DNA from: Volutella citrinella
Lineage: Eukaryota; Ascomycota; Sordariomycetes; Hypocreales; Nectriaceae
DNA length: 64,000 nt
Direction: 5' to 3'
Assembly (NCBI GenBank): GCA_034401135.1
Contig: JAWZSP010000004.1
Span: forward strand, 2,294,001 to 2,358,000
Numbering within the stretch: position 1 is the stretch's first letter; every line of letters begins with the position of its first letter. Below the pieces are notes generated by a model. It saw only the letters and a program-made list of their open reading frames with translations. It searched no databases and was not told the origin of the DNA. The translations under genes and the position numbers were made by a program. Below, one piece after another: positions 1 to 12,888 of this stretch.

Positions 1-2834
1 AATGGCGACAGAAGTGGAAGGACGGAGATGCGCAAGATGAGGCGTCCCTGACGTCTGCCGAGGCTGGGAACAAAAAGAAGCATTACCTTCTGCCCATGTT
101 CCCGTATCCTTCCGGCATCCTTCATCTGGGCCACCTCCGGGTCTACTCCATCACCGACGTCGTCGCCCGATACCGAGCGCTCAAAGGAGAGAATGTTATG
201 CTGCCAATGGGCTGGGATGCATTTGGTCTCCCTGCCGAGAATGCTGCGCTTGAGCGAGGCATTGCCCCGGGACCCTGGACTAGGAGCAACATCGCCAAGA
301 TGAAGGAGCAGTTGGATATTATGAACAGTAGTTGGAATTGGGACCGGGTGAGACGCCTCCAAATGGCTTCTGGCATAGAATCCAACGATTGGAAGCGGAC
401 CGTCAGCTAACGAGCTGTCTACAAACAGGAAATCACGACGTGCGATGCCGACTTCTACAAACACACCCAGAAGCTCTTCCTGATGCTGCACGAGCGCGGC
501 CTTGCTTACCAGGCCGAAGCCGAGGTCAATTATGACCCAGTCGACAAAACCGTCCTAGCGAATGAACAGGTTGATGCCAATGGATGCTCGTGGAGGTCTG
601 GTGCCAAGGTCGAGAAGCGCAAACTGAAGCAGTGGTTCTTCCGCATCTCCGAGTTCCGCGAGGCCCTGCTGCAGGACCTCGACGTCCTGGCAAAGAATAA
701 CGCATGGCCGGAACGAGTTCTCACGCAGCAGAGGAACTGGCTCGGAAAGTCGACTGGAGCTGCGGTCAAGTTTCCAGTGCTGGCTATTGGCCATGACATC
801 AAGACTGCCATCGAGGTCTTTACAACTCGACCCGATACCCTCTTCGGCGTTCAGTACCTCGCTCTTGCATCTACCCATCCAATTGTGGTAGATCTTGCCA
901 AGAAGGATCGTGAACTGCAAGCCTTCTTGGGTACCTTGCCGGGTCTCGCACCAGACTCCAAGGTCGGCTACCTGCTGCCTCACCTTCGGGCCATCAACCC
1001 GCTCGCGTACCACGAGGAGACGCCCGAAACATCCAAAGTGTCGCTTCCGGTCTATGTAGCTCCATATGTCCTAGGGGACTACGGAGAAGGTGCTGTCATG
1101 GGCGTCCCTGGCCATGACGTCCGGGATCATGCGTTCTGGAGACAACACCACGATGACCAGCCAGTTCGCCATGTCCTCACTGCCTCGGAGAACGAGACCG
1201 CAAGGGCAGCAAAGGACGAGCCATTCACCGAACACGGCTTCATGACGGAGCATAGCGGCATCTACAAGGGGAAGCCGTCTGCTGAGGCCGGAGAGATGAT
1301 TGTGAAGATGCTCGAGACTGCGGAACTGGCCAAACCTGTTGAGAAATGGCGCCTTCGGGACTGGCTCATCAGCCGCCAACGATACTGGGGCACTCCCATC
1401 CCGATAGTTCACTGCGATTCCTGCGGCCAGGTGCCGGTACCCGATGAGCAGCTCCCCGTTGAGCTTCCCCAGGTCGACGGCCACTGGGCTGAAGGCCGGA
1501 CCGGGAACCCATTGGAATCGACGCCAGAGTTCGTCAACACCGAGTGTCCCAAGTGCAAGGGCCCTGCTCGAAGAGATACCGACACAATGGACACCTTTGT
1601 CGACTCGAGCTGGTACTATGCCCGGTTTGTCGACCCTCACAACATGGACGAGCCCTTTTCACCAGAAGCAGGCAGACTCCTGCCTGTCGATACCTATCTC
1701 GGTGGCATCGAGCATGCGATCCTGCATCTCCTTTACGCGCGCTTCTTCTACAAGTTTCTTGCTACCACCCCACTACTCCCTCAGTACTCGGAAGAGAATC
1801 CGCAGCCTGCCGAGCCGTTCAAGCGCCTCATCACCCAGGGAATGGTCCACGGCAGAACCTACATCGACCCAGCCAACGGCAAGTTCCTCAAGCCAGAGGA
1901 GGTGGATCTTCAAGACCCGGAGAAGCCTCGAGTCGTGTCCACTGGCGAAATTGCCACTGTTTCCTTTGAGAAGATGTCAAAGTCCAAGTACAACGGAGTC
2001 GACCCAACCGACGTCATTGCACGATATGGCGCCGATGCCACGCGCGCCCACATGCTCTTCCAGGCGCCCGTCGGCGACGTGCTCAACTGGGACGAGGCCA
2101 AGATCTCTGGCGTCACCCGCTGGCTTCAACGGCTGCACGACCAGGTTACCGCGTTGGCAAAGACGGACCCGTCGCCTGCTTCCGACACCAATGGCGTGTC
2201 TGTGAGAGACTACCTCGCGGCAAAGGCAGAACGGGTAGGCTCCATGAGCCCCGAGGAGCTCGCGCAGTGGGATGCCGAGACAGCCATCTGGAGGGAGGTA
2301 CAGCGAACCATTGCGTCCGTTTCAGCATCCTACGAAGAGGTCTACTCGCTCAACACGGTCGTGTCGGATCTCATGTCCCTCACCAACACCCTCGTCGGCA
2401 ACGCCGCCGCCAGCTCCTTTTTGAAACGTGAGGCGGCTGCTACCATCGTCACATTGATGGCGCCCATCACCCCCGCCGTCGCCGAGGAATGCTGGAGCAT
2501 ACTCTCCGGACCTGAGAACGAGCCCGCGTCCATCTTCAAGAGCGTCGCATTCCCCGTGCCAGACCCGTCCGTCGCCGACCTCGTCCGCCCACGCCACCAG
2601 AGCTGTGCCGTTCAGGTCAACGGAAAGGTGCGCGGCGTCGTCAACATCCCGCCGCCGCCGCCCGGGCTTCAGGGCGACGCGCTGCGCGAATGGATGGTGG
2701 CCGAGATCCTGGCCACGGAGGAGGGTGCCGCTCGGTTTGGTCAGGGACCCTTTGATCTGCGCAGCGCGAAACGTGCCATCCCAGTGCGGGGAGGCAAGAC
2801 GATCAACTTTGTCATTCCAAAGTCCAAGGATTGA
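1..2834 (+). CDS. NAM2: Leucyl-tRNA synthetase, mitochondrial (5' end outside window)
   Basis: Charges mitochondrial tRNA-Leu with leucine. Exons are 1..347 and 429..2834; the 81-bp intron (348..428) begins GTGAGA, carries a CTAAC branch site and keeps phase 0. The start codon lies upstream of the window; about 916 residues are visible. Class I synthetase signatures are present: the HIGH-type motif reads HLGH at 123..134, after FPYPSG, and KMSKS is at 1971..1985. Between them sits the CP1 editing insertion. The C-terminal part ends in the VNGKVRG segment seen in bacterial-type LeuRS. The bacterial-type sequence, as in yeast NAM2 and Neurospora leu-5, is why I call it mitochondrial; the targeting peptide is not visible. 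In some fungi this enzyme also helps splice group I introns; nothing here shows that for this copy. Confidence 0.95.
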
Positions 2835-4112
2835 AACCCCCCCCCCTCTCAAGAGAGACATGTGAACAAAAAGCCCCCTGTATAGTAGTATACCATGTAG
2901 CACTAGATACCAGATAGAACAAAATGTATGATGAGGATCGCTAGAGGAACTCCCGTCGCAAAGTGCTCCGGTTTTGATAGACTGTTTCAAAGACTGTTTC
3001 GATGGGTGGTTGATACAAAGCAAACAAGCCCTGCCGCACATTTTAGTTGTTCATGTGATCTGATGGTCTCAACTAGATCTGAAACATATGCATGGCTTGC
3101 AGAGTTCTCACCAGTCAGGCGGCGCAGTGTAGACAGGATAGCATAACACTACGTTAGTTCCCAACAACAGGATCTATTCCGTGGTTCAAATGTAAGAAGC
3201 TCTAGTCTACGCAACCTGGCTAGGATAGTGATTGCACCATGTAGCGCCTCATGCCCCCAATTCCGTAAATTTGATATACAAGGTCACTTCCGGCTTGTTT
3301 GGTAGTCCGACATTTATCGGGCTGTCCGCCAATGGCACGGACTGTCTTGCCATTGAGTGAAGCCTTCCGCTGCAGCCTAAATGGATTTGCACATTGTTGC
3401 TTTTGGCGGGAGCAGTGGTGGCTCGGGGCGCAAAGCAATTGAACAGAGATTTGGGTAATGTCGAGACAAATTACGTCGTCGGTAGTCCAAGTCATGCACC
3501 GCCTGACGTGTTGGTCGTGCATCGCGGCTGCATGGGCCGCAACGCCCGTTGCGGGGTCGTGCCCAAGCCTTGTCTATGGTCGGCCCTGCGGTGTGTGGCG
3601 TCCTGAAAACATGGGGGTCATGCAACCCAGAAGCAGTCAGATTCGGTCTCATCCGAGCTGGTGTTGTGCCTGACCCATTGCTTGGAGGCCAGCTGCTTGG
3701 CACCCATGATTCAGCTCGGCTTTTGCATTCAGCTGAGACAGGCCCCGCGCCTGCCATTTAAAAATACAACCAAGCGTCGTAACCTTGGGTGGGAGTAGTG
3801 AGTGAGATCGCCGGCCAGCAATCTAGATCTGGCTCTAACGCTGAGACGCAGATGCAGGGTGGTAGTCCAATCAGCCTGCTCAAAACCTCCCTCGCGATAT
3901 TGTGAAGGGAATCGGCTGCATTTGCGGTCCTTGGCCTTTCCACTGGGTCCTGGCACTATTGTTTGGACATGTACATCGCTTGTATCCGCTCGAAAATCAA
4001 TACTTGGGCAGTACAACTGATGCCCATTCATGCAGGACGCTATGTCCTCTCGAGAGTGCCGCTGGGTCTTCTGTGAGGATGCGGTAAGACAAGCACTGCT
4101 GGGCTAGCTGAG
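2835..4112. other. Intergenic region between convergent genes
   Basis: Holds the 3' flanks of the leucyl-tRNA synthetase and cystinosin-type genes, which point at each other. A C-rich run follows the synthetase stop. Open frames here are short, overlap on both strands and match nothing I recognise. I see no RNA gene or repeat. Confidence 0.6.
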
Positions 4113-5173
4113 CTATTCGAATCTCCGATCCTCTTCGGCTAGCAGTCCCTCCTCTTCATTGGAGCTGTGGGCATGGTTGGCGCCACGGTAGAGGATGTAG
4201 TGCTGAACAATGAAGACGGCATCGTATGCCATGCTGACATTGCCAAGGGCGAACTTGACGGGGTTTCCGGTGATGCCGCTCCAGTCATGTTGCAGGTAGC
4301 TGTCGATGCCTTGCTGGCCAACGCTAAGGACGCCACCGGTCACATCCAGCAGTATCTGCACGATACTCCAGCCCTCGGTGCTCTTGTTGCGGTAGTTTGT
4401 TACAATCTGAGGCGTGTACTTGATCAGGGTTATGATGAGCTTTACGTAGCCGAGGGCATATACGATATCGAGGGCGACCCAGTCGGTAAGAGGGTCAGAG
4501 CCAGGAGAGCTGGCGACGAAGAGGTAGGTCAGGATGACGCCAGTAAAGCAGCCGGCGGCCACACCCAGGATGAAGTGGCTTGGTCGATTTCCTGGGCTGG
4601 GAGTGAACCCCCAAAGCCCGCTAAGGTACTGCGAGGTGCAAATGACGGAAAGCAAGAAACCGTGGAAGGCAAAGGTGATGTCGTTGAACTGGACAGTGGG
4701 TTCAAGATCGTGGTGGCGGGCAGCGTACTGGGCGCGAATGGTAGGAGAGTAGTAGAACGCAACGTTGGAGAGGAAGTACGCGAGGAATCCTTGAACAAGA
4801 GATCACCATTAGCCATGCATCGACACTTGCGCTGCATCCCTGCAGCTGAGGGTATGTGCGCTTGACACGGCATTGCAAGCAGGACCTTGGGGATGACATC
4901 CTGGGCACGATGACAATTGGGCCATTCCCATCAGGCACCCCGATGCGATGCGATGCGATGCGATGCGATGCGATGCGATCAAAGTTGTAGTTATCGGAGG
5001 GGTCGCAAAGACTCACCCAATACGTTGATGAATGGAAAGTCTACCGTCGTTCCCGAGGTGGAGTGACGGCGCCAGTTGAGAATTGTCTGGGGGTAGAACG
5101 AGGCGCTCCAGGCGAGGAAGTAGACCCAGCCGAAGACGGCGGATAGGAAGGGCAGGAAACCTCCGGCAGACAT
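4113..5173 (-). CDS. ERS1: Cystinosin/ERS1-type PQ-loop transporter
   Basis: Predicted vacuolar/lysosomal proton-coupled cystine exporter of the PQ-loop family. The CDS is complement(4113..4789, 5017..5173), 277 residues, the usual family size. The 227-bp intron (4790..5016) has a GTGAGT donor and splits a Gly codon. Two PQ-loop motifs are visible, FYPQTILNW in exon 1 and YTPQIVTNY in exon 2, spaced among about seven hydrophobic segments; the tail is acidic ([14 protein letters not shown]). The start at 5173 is the only ATG in the open frame before the first membrane helix; the frame stays open upstream to about 5344 but without an ATG. The intron carries a pentanucleotide repeat. The substrate is inferred from family resemblance; a vacuolar lysine/arginine PQ-loop transporter is less likely given the [10 protein letters not shown] region. 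Confidence 0.87.
4941..4980. repeat. CGATG pentanucleotide tandem repeat
   Basis: Seven perfect CGATG units followed by CGATC, lying entirely inside the intron of the cystinosin-type gene. A five-base unit gives no frame protection, which fits an intronic position. Probably length-variable between strains. Confidence 0.97.
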
Positions 5174-8100
5174 GACGGCGGTGGTGATGGCGACAGCGAT
5201 GGCGAGTTCAGGACAGACTTCAATTTGGATTGGAGGCGGCGCGACAACGGGAGGGGCGAAACGCAGGCGTGCAGCGCACAAAAAGAAAGTCGGGAGAAGG
5301 AGTGGTAGCCGTCGGGGACCAAGACATGAAGCGAGACGAGACAAGGCAAGACAGACGGCACGCGCGAAAGGCGAGTTGGGCGACTATGAGGCGGATGACA
5401 CAATCGGCACTTGGCCAGACAATGAGGTCTTGTGAGCGTTACGTGAGGGCTAAGGACGGGCGCGTGGGCCCCTGAGGAATGCCGTCGGACGAATAGCGCA
5501 TAGCGCCTGCCAGCCCGGACACCCACCCAAGCCACCTGCGTTAGGTGCCGCGATCGTGTGGCGCATGCAGCGAATCAAGGGCTCAGGGGATCTCTGTGGA
5601 ACCCTGGCCTGCATTAGCCTGTGGCTTGCGCCAGCAGTTCAATTACTGCGAACTGATTCATTGTTGACGGAAGGGAAGGCTCGATGGACGGAGGGCTGGT
5701 TCCAACATTCAACAGAACGTGCGGCGACTTGAACAAAGCACTACTGCTATAGTACTCAGGCAGCTCTGCAAAGTGCAAACCAGCATCACGGCCTTGGTCA
5801 GATACGATGTATCAATGGGCTTGCTTGGTTCCAGAGTCGCACTACACGAGCACCACCACAGATGCACTGTCTGGGAGCCATCCCCAGCCGAGCTAGCACA
5901 GTTTGCATGAGGAGTCATTGAGGAAGCGAACGGGAAACCTCGCCAAAACAGCAGCAATTACAGCTCATTTCACGACCTACACCGATACCAACGACGCACG
6001 TTCGCCAACACGTCCGGACTACAAAGTAGTACACACGGGAAGTGACCGAAGCACGCTAGAAGGCCAGAAACAAGGTGGATCCCGGACCATCCCTCGCGGC
6101 GGGTCGGTCAGATCGGGGCTCCCTGCTCGTAGCCAGGCGGACAGGAATTAAGCAAATGCAGGCACGTATCGGTACACGGATGGACCAAGAACCAAGGAAG
6201 AAAAGGGCTGCGCCGTCCTGAGGCACACGTCTTGGTCGCCGTGTCACGCCAGGAGAGGGCCCGTCCACGCCTTGGAAACATGCCGGTGGAGACGATGGCG
6301 GTGCGTCAAGGCCGTCGCTTCGGGAGAGGTCGGACGATTGCCACGGGATGGTGAGGAATGACTTGGTTTTTCGAAGTGACTCCATAGCGGGACGGGGAGG
6401 AATACATACCGCCAAAGGACCGAGCTATCTCCGCCGTGCTCGCTGCTCTGACGCATCGTGTCGAGATGCAGGAGAGGGAATGCGACGCAACCACGGACTT
6501 CGGCACCACCAGCCAGCCAGGTGACGAGCGAACTGCCGGCCTCTGGTTGTAAAAAAAACAAGATGCAGTCGCCGTGGTATTTGTGAGAGACTGGTACTCT
6601 CGATATTCGCATGGTTGCATAGGTAGGGACTCCTTTTTTGACGGGATGCGGCTCCGCCGTTGTCGGTCAGAGGCTCAGACCCAGGCAGGGACATGTTAAT
6701 TAGTATTCCAGGGAACGCCTTCGCGGACATGCGCCAGCCGTCTCGGAAAGCTCACCACCAGTCACCTCACGCCGCGAATAGCAACCGCTAGTTGGGCGCC
6801 TCTCACCGACCCATCCCGGCGGTCCCCAGCAGGCCACCTAGTGTGCGGCGGGATGGCGCGCAGGTACCACAGGGTTGGCGTCCGGCCATGTAATTGTGTT
6901 GATGTACAATACTACGACTGCTTCGCGGCGCGCCGGGCCCTGGACCCTGCTGGGCCTGGACGACAGCCTGGATTGGGTGGGGAGCGTCCCCCGGCGGCCG
7001 GTCCGGGCGGGTCCAGGTGAGCTCGGCAGGCGGTACTCGTCACCACTTTTTATCACCCGACCTCACTTCACTTGATGGCACGTCGCCTTTGACCTTCTCC
7101 TGCGACTTGCGGCACGAGACAGAAACCATGGCGCACACCGCTCGATGCATCGGGTATGCAGTATTGTCTTGGTGTCGCCCATTCGAGACAGCCCTCGTGA
7201 GGTTGGCGGCTGGCTGGCTGGATGGCTGCAGTTCAACCCGGCGGGAGAGGCTGCGAAAGCTGGCCGTTTGCCAGTGGGTCCGCCTGCGTGGGATGTCCCG
7301 ATTAAAAACAGCCCAGTGTCAGATCACAGCTGGGCTGCAGAGCCCAAGGGAGCAAAACCATGGCGGACCTATCATGTTGGGCACAAGCGACCAGTTCGAT
7401 TCGTGCCCCGTGAGGCCTGCTTGGGTCGTCAGAATCAGAACCACGGCACGCCCCCTTTTTTATTTATTTCTCAACTCCCACCCCCCCTGCCCGATTTACC
7501 GGTTGATCTCGATGCCATGTTGGTTGATGACTCTATGTTCACTGCTGACGGCTGAGGCGAAAATTGCCAACTTGTGACGCCGTCCACCGGAGGAGGTGAT
7601 AAGAAAAGAACACGATGGCAGTGCGAATTCTAAACTGCTCTGCCCTATGAGGTCGGGTGCTATTTCGAACGCCGTGGTGGTCAGCTTATCGCTAAGCATG
7701 ATTCTGGCCATCAGACCGCCAGACGGCCGCACTGACTGCCTCCTCCCGTACAGTAGGGTGAATGCATCCATCCTCATGATGCAAAAGCCCACCTTGGATC
7801 GCATACACGGCTCGCACCCCCCGATTGGCAATTTGGCATCCCACTCAGGCCGCCCATGCGCTTCAGCCATTGCCCGTTTGCTCTCTCAAAGTCCTCAAAC
7901 CTCCCACGCCCATGCCCGCACCCATGCCATCCCGCGCGTATCGGCTTTGTGCTGATCCATGCCACACACACCACCACACACCCTGGCATGACTAGCGACT
8001 CCCTACCTAGTCGTGGTAACTTTGGTTGGACTCAGCCCAAAAAACGGCCAAGCCCGTCCCATCCCATACTACGTACGTACCATTCCCTCCATCTACCGGC

Positions 8101-8656
8101 GGCTTTGCTCGAAGGAATAGGAAAGGCCACCAGGGTCCTGGCTGGCTGATGGAGTCGCAGCAGCAACAGCATCAGCAGTAGGTAGTGCTTTGTACTCGGC
8201 ACGCAGCCCGCTCATCGGCAGCTCCCAGTCTCCATTCATGGCATCATCCCGTGCTTGTACCCTGCCCGTCCCTGCCACCATGTGCTGGACCCGGCATCTA
8301 CATCTACATACTAGTTAGCAGTACTTACATCGCCCGTCGCCGTGGCGTGCATCGCAACCCGTCCCCTGGGCCCCCCTTGGCCGTGGTCCGGCGTAGCCCG
8401 TCCGTGTTAGCTGCCCATCCCCGTCCCGTATCTCAGTCAGTCATCCATTCATATATCAAGCTCCCCGTCCTGCTCTCCGGGGCTACTCGATTGAGTCATG
8501 TCCTGTCCGTATAAGAACAACCTGGCAAACACCGCTTAGATCCCCCATCTAACATTGACCCTGTCCTGCAGACGACTCTGTCTTATCATCACCCTCAAAC
8601 TCATCTTATCTCATCTCACTTCATCTACACCAGTCCACCACTCTCATCAACCCATC
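5174..8656. other. Long intergenic region, divergent promoters
   Basis: About 3.5 kb between the divergently transcribed cystinosin-type and F-box-like genes. I see no convincing coding sequence: frames above 100 codons (for example 7017..7577 and 6244..6612) overlap others on both strands and have no recognisable motif. Short TAC-rich palindromes occur (ACGTACGTAC at 8071..8080; ACTAGT near AGTACT around 8312..8325). The last 400 bases are pyrimidine-rich, typical of a fungal leader. Confidence 0.55.
8510..8514 (+). promoter_or_regulatory. Possible TATA box of the F-box-like gene
   Basis: TATAA about 145 bases before the ATG at 8657, followed by a CT-rich leader. Position fits a fungal core promoter; the motif is short, so this is tentative. 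Confidence 0.4.
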
Positions 8657-9286
8657 ATGGCTTCACAACAAGATATTGATTCCCATCACCACACCGGCCT
8701 CCTCGACCTCCCCGTCGAGATCCGCCTGGAAATCTACGCCCTCCTCCTCCACATGCCCGAGGAGTCCAATGTGGCGCGCTGCTGCTCGTCGCCCGCCAAC
8801 CGCATCCACGCGGCCCTCCTCCTCGCCAACCGCCAGATCAACGCCGAGGCGACGTCGTTCCTGTACGGCGACAACACCTTCCTCGCGCACCCTCACATGC
8901 TGGCGTCCTTCCCCCGCCTGCGGTCCTGGTACGGCCCCGTCAAGGAGTCGGCCGTCGTGCCCCGCATCCGCCGCTTCCACATCCAGGTCCGCCTCGACGT
9001 CGAGCTGCCCTACGACGCCGCCGCCGTCGCCGCCGCCTTCTCGGGGCTTGACGAGCTCGACGTCGACCTCTCCCAGTCCATGTACCTCGGCGTCGGCCAC
9101 GCCAACCTGTGCAAGTTTGAGTCGGTCCGCGGCGTGAGGCGCGTTCGCATCTCTGGCAGCACCACGGGATTCGAGGACTACATCCGCTGGCTCGAGGCTG
9201 CCATGAAGAGCGACCCGGGCACAAAGGTCGACGACTTTGTGCCCGTACAGCAGGGCTGGGCCTCCCGTCTTGCCTCGATACACTAA
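8657..9286 (+). CDS. F-box-like protein, fungal LPxEIR type
   Basis: Single-exon gene of 209 residues. Near the N-terminus the segment DLPVEIRLEIYALLL matches the F-box-like opening helix common in small fungal proteins; it is followed by NRQINAEATSFLYGDNTF, the second signature of that group. Such proteins may be SKP1-Cullin adaptors, but the substrate cannot be read from the sequence. The rest is Ala/Leu/Asp-rich with no transmembrane segment. I chose the ATG at 8657 because the frame upstream (from 8555) reads through the CT-rich leader with no conserved sequence, and because the motif then falls close to the N-terminus. Codons are very GC-rich, giving a 206-codon shadow frame on the opposite strand. 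Confidence 0.72.
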   Translation: MASQQDIDSHHHTGLLDLPVEIRLEIYALLLHMPEESNVARCCSSPANRIHAALLLANRQINAEATSFLYGDNTFLAHPHMLASFPRLRSWYGPVKESAVVPRIRRFHIQVRLDVELPYDAAAVAAAFSGLDELDVDLSQSMYLGVGHANLCKFESVRGVRRVRISGSTTGFEDYIRWLEAAMKSDPGTKVDDFVPVQQGWASRLASIH

Positions 9287-10606
9287 GCCTGCAACTCAGC
9301 ACCACTTCCTTCCAACTTCCTTCCAATTCTTCGGCTTTTATTTATTTACTTTTATTTATTGGGTTTTATTACCGCCCTAGATCCATGACAGAATCTAAAA
9401 GGCAAAGACGGCGCTTCTCCAGACGGCAGTGGGGGCCAAAGTTGAGAGCGATGACGAATCACACGAACATGAGTTATCACGGCCCATCTCATCTCGTCGG
9501 GCCTGCTGCCCATAGACGGCTAGAGTGAAGCGGATTACTTCGGCGCGGGAACGGGAATTGTTTTGTTTTCTGTCTTCCACTGTCTTGTTCTATCACTGAC
9601 TCGGATTGACTGCTTGCTGGCTGAGATGGTGAAAGGGTATACAATCAAGGCGTACGGGATGGAAAAGCAACAAGAGTGAGTTTGGGAATGTGCGGATGGT
9701 CGCCCGCACAATGCACGTTACACATATACCCTTGAAGCAATACATAGTAAATGCAAGATGTCAACAAATACCAATTTTAGAAATCCGCTTTCATACGTGA
9801 CCAAGGATGAATGCGACCGTGTCACCCCTCAATCCCTGGAGGCCAATGCATTTCCAGCGACAAATGCCATCTGCTACGGAGGAATTAATAATGACCAGGC
9901 CGTCAGCACACTGCCCCTGGCACTTCCCTGGTCTTAACAAATTGGGGTGTCCGTGGGCTACCGGTCGGCACTTGGACACATTCACCCGATTCTCAATTCT
10001 CGCTTGGGCTGCGTCTCTCAGCTCTCTCTTGACAACTCTCATTTTTATCCTCCTCTACAGGGCAGCTAAAATTGACGGCGGGCATAGTAACAAAAGAAAA
10101 TCACAAAACAAAAAAAAAGGCCGAGTGATAATCATCAAACATACAAAAATAGCAGCGCCATCATGCCCTTTATGCTCCCCGGAACGCCGACTCTGATGCA
10201 GCGGATTCCCCTTGCTTGCCGGATTCAAACATCCCTTCTTCCCCTTCTACTTCTTCTTCTTCTTCTTCTCTATCTTTATTTCCGCTTCTTGTTCTCGACT
10301 GCCCATGACTGATGCGATGGATGGGTGGGTGAATGACTGGATGTCTTTTCCCGGCCTGGTTCGGAACAGTGTTTCCGGCCACCGCCCGAGCGACCAATCC
10401 CACGCGCCTCCACCACCAACTATCAGCCGATCTGGAGCCGCGGGGCCTGATCTCAACGCAATAGCCGAGCGTAGCCACCGAACCATGGTATCTCGTTCTT
10501 TTCGTCTCCCTTCATCTCACTCTCACCTGTTTTCATCATTCTAAGCGCCATTTTCGACCAAGTGGTCATTTCCCCGTTTCCACAGCAAAACCGACAATGT
10601 CGTCGC
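9287..10606. other. Intergenic region between convergent genes
   Basis: 3' flanks of the F-box-like gene and AGC1. Directly after the first stop comes an AT-rich stretch (TTTATTTATTTAC-like, about 9336..9370), plausible 3' UTR. A TTC trinucleotide run lies near 10251. No coding sequence recognised. Confidence 0.6.
10251..10270. repeat. TTC trinucleotide run
   Basis: Six TTC units followed by TC, within a longer pyrimidine tract in the 3' flank of AGC1. Confidence 0.9.
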
Positions 10607-12888
10607 CTACTGAGGAGCACCGCCGCCTCCCATGATTCGGGGCAGCGAGCGCCAGCCCTTCTCGTTGGGCAGCTTGACCTTGCCGAAATCCTCATCGAGA
10701 TCAAGGATCACCTTGAGCGCGTTTCGGCTGCGGGCGAAGGGGCTGTTGTCCAGGCTGCCCTTGATGCTCGACACGGCTCCAGCCACGCCCGAGGGGATCT
10801 TGGACGACTCGGCCTTCTGGGAGCCGGGCATAGGAAGGAGCGTCTGGAGGACCTCATATGCCGCAAGGGTGAAACCGAACTGGGGAGAAGATCGGAAGAT
10901 ACGGGCGGGGCCACCCTTGAAGAAGGCAGTGAAGCCCTCCTCCTTCCAGATGGTCTTGGCAGCGTGTCGCAGGCCGGTGTACTGGGCCTCGCCCTTGCGG
11001 GCCTCGACCTGAAGTCGGGTCTTGATAACGTCGCAGGGGGTCGTCAGGTAGGCGGCGGGCATACCAGCAATGGCACCGGCAGTCAGGAGCTGCACGACAC
11101 CAAGCTTGTGCGTCGGGGTCTCGCCGAACAAGTCCTTCTTCAGGTGGCTGTATGTCGGGAAGTAGATGGCGGAGAAGGGAACGTCACGGAGCAGACAAGC
11201 GGAAGCGCCCTTGTACAGGCCGACCAGACCAAGGTTACGGACGATCCACATGGCAGATCGCTTGGGGGCACCGCCGGCAGCCTTGGCCACCTCGCCCTGC
11301 ACCTGCAGACGAATCTTGACAATTTCGAGCGGGTTGGTGAAGACCTAAAACCACCAAGGTTAGTTGATGAACATTTCAAAGTCAACGTCCTCGTCAACTG
11401 AGGAGCGCGTGGGGCCCAACTTACCACCTGGCAACCACCGGCCATACCACCGGAGAACATCTCGGCGCCCAAGGAGATGTTGCCCTGCTTGTCGGTCATG
11501 GCCTTTCGGACAAGGTCGTTGACCGTCAGCTTGATGGCCTTCTCGGGGGCGACACCGACCAGTTGGGGCAGGACACCAGAGTACAGGCCTCGGAATCCTT
11601 CGTTTCGCACCACCTTCTGGAAGCAGTCAATCGAGTTCTTGTACAGGCGCTGGCCGGGTTGGGCGCCTCGCTGATTCTGGAGACGGGTCTTGACAAGATC
11701 GATGGGGTACACCATGAAGGCACCAAAGGCACCAGCGACACTGCCCAGAGCGAAGTTGTAAGTCGAGCTCAGAACACTCATGAGAATAGATCCACTGGCG
11801 ATGGCCTTGGCCTTGGCGGCAGCACCCTCGACGGCATCATAGATGGGGTTGCGCCACGAAGGATCCAGGACCTTGGCGAAGTCGGACAGACCGAGGCGGC
11901 CCGAGGGCTCATCGAGGCCAGCAAAGTGGAAGAGGATGTCGGCCTCCATAGGAGTGACGAGGGAGAATCGGGTGATCTTGGCGGCCTCGTTGAGAAACTC
12001 GGTTCGGGTGATCTTGCCGTCACGGCTACGGTCAATGGCACGTCGCAGAATGAGCTCAAAGAGATCCATCTCCTTGATGATGTTCTGGAAGGCGCGGACG
12101 TTGGCATAAGAGATCTTGGTGCCAGTAGAGATGTTGCAGAGAGTGTGCAGGTTCTGGAGGATGTGGTCAGACAGCTTGTGCTTGCTGGTCTCGACAATGA
12201 TGCGCTGGAAATCCTCAGGGTTGATGTAGCCGTCGCCGTCCTTATCCATCAACTGGAAAGCCTGGCGAATGCGCTCGCCCTGCAGGCCACGCAGCATCTG
12301 CGTGAACTGGGGGTAGTCCAAGTGGTGACGGTGCTTCTTGCTGCCAATGTACAGCTTGGCCCACTCGGAATCCCAGTCGAAGGGGATGTTGTCGGTGCCC
12401 TTGTTGAGCTCGTACAAGGTACGGAAATCATCATACTTGACCTTGCCAGTGCGGTCGACATCGAAGAGGCGGAAGGCGACCTCGTACTCAGCATCGGGCT
12501 TGGAGAGGAGGTTCTCGAAAACGCCCCAGTCGGCGAGCGTCACACGACCGCTGCCGTTTGTGTCAGCGACGCGGAAGAGGATGGAGTACTGGTCCTGGGA
12601 GATTTTGTGCTAATGCGCAGCAGGTTGTGGTTAGCCAAAAGCGCACACAGCAAGGCGGGGGGCAGACCATCTTCCAACGATCAATGGCTGGGAACTCACA
12701 AAGTCTTCGTCCTTGGGCGTGACAGCAGCGATGAACTCTTCATGGCCCATGTACAGCTCTCCGGTCTCGGGATCCTTTTTGGCGTTGGCGAGGAAGCGCG
12801 CCTTGGTCTGGGCGGAGAGCTGGACGGGCTCGGCCGAGCCGATGAGGCCCTCCTTGACGACCTCCTTGGCCGTGGCAAGTTTCGACAT
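10607..12888 (-). CDS. AGC1: Calcium-regulated mitochondrial aspartate/glutamate carrier
   Basis: Inner-membrane exchanger of aspartate and glutamate, part of the malate-aspartate shuttle. CDS is complement(10607..11344, 11425..12609, 12700..12888), 703 residues; the introns of 80 and 90 bp are both phase 0 with GTAAGT and GTGAGT donors. The N-terminal half has EF-hand-like loops ([48 protein letters not shown]), as in human aralar/citrin. The C-terminal half has three mitochondrial-carrier repeats, each with its PX[DE]XX[KR] signature: PIDLVK (about residue 365), PLEIVK and PCDVIK. Length and layout match filamentous-fungal AGC1. The last EF-hand loop is less canonical. The gene is preceded by a very CT-rich leader and a 5.9-kb gene-free stretch. 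Confidence 0.93.

Noticed and set aside
3175..3215. GGTTCAAAT resembling a tRNA T-arm
   Set aside because: No matching acceptor stem, D-arm or anticodon arm around it.
5174..5344. N-terminal extension of the cystinosin-type protein
   Set aside because: Open frame but no ATG; the family begins just before the first PQ-loop helix.
8663..9283. 206-codon minus-strand frame opposite the F-box-like gene
   Set aside because: Product of very GC-rich codon use on the plus strand; no motif of its own.
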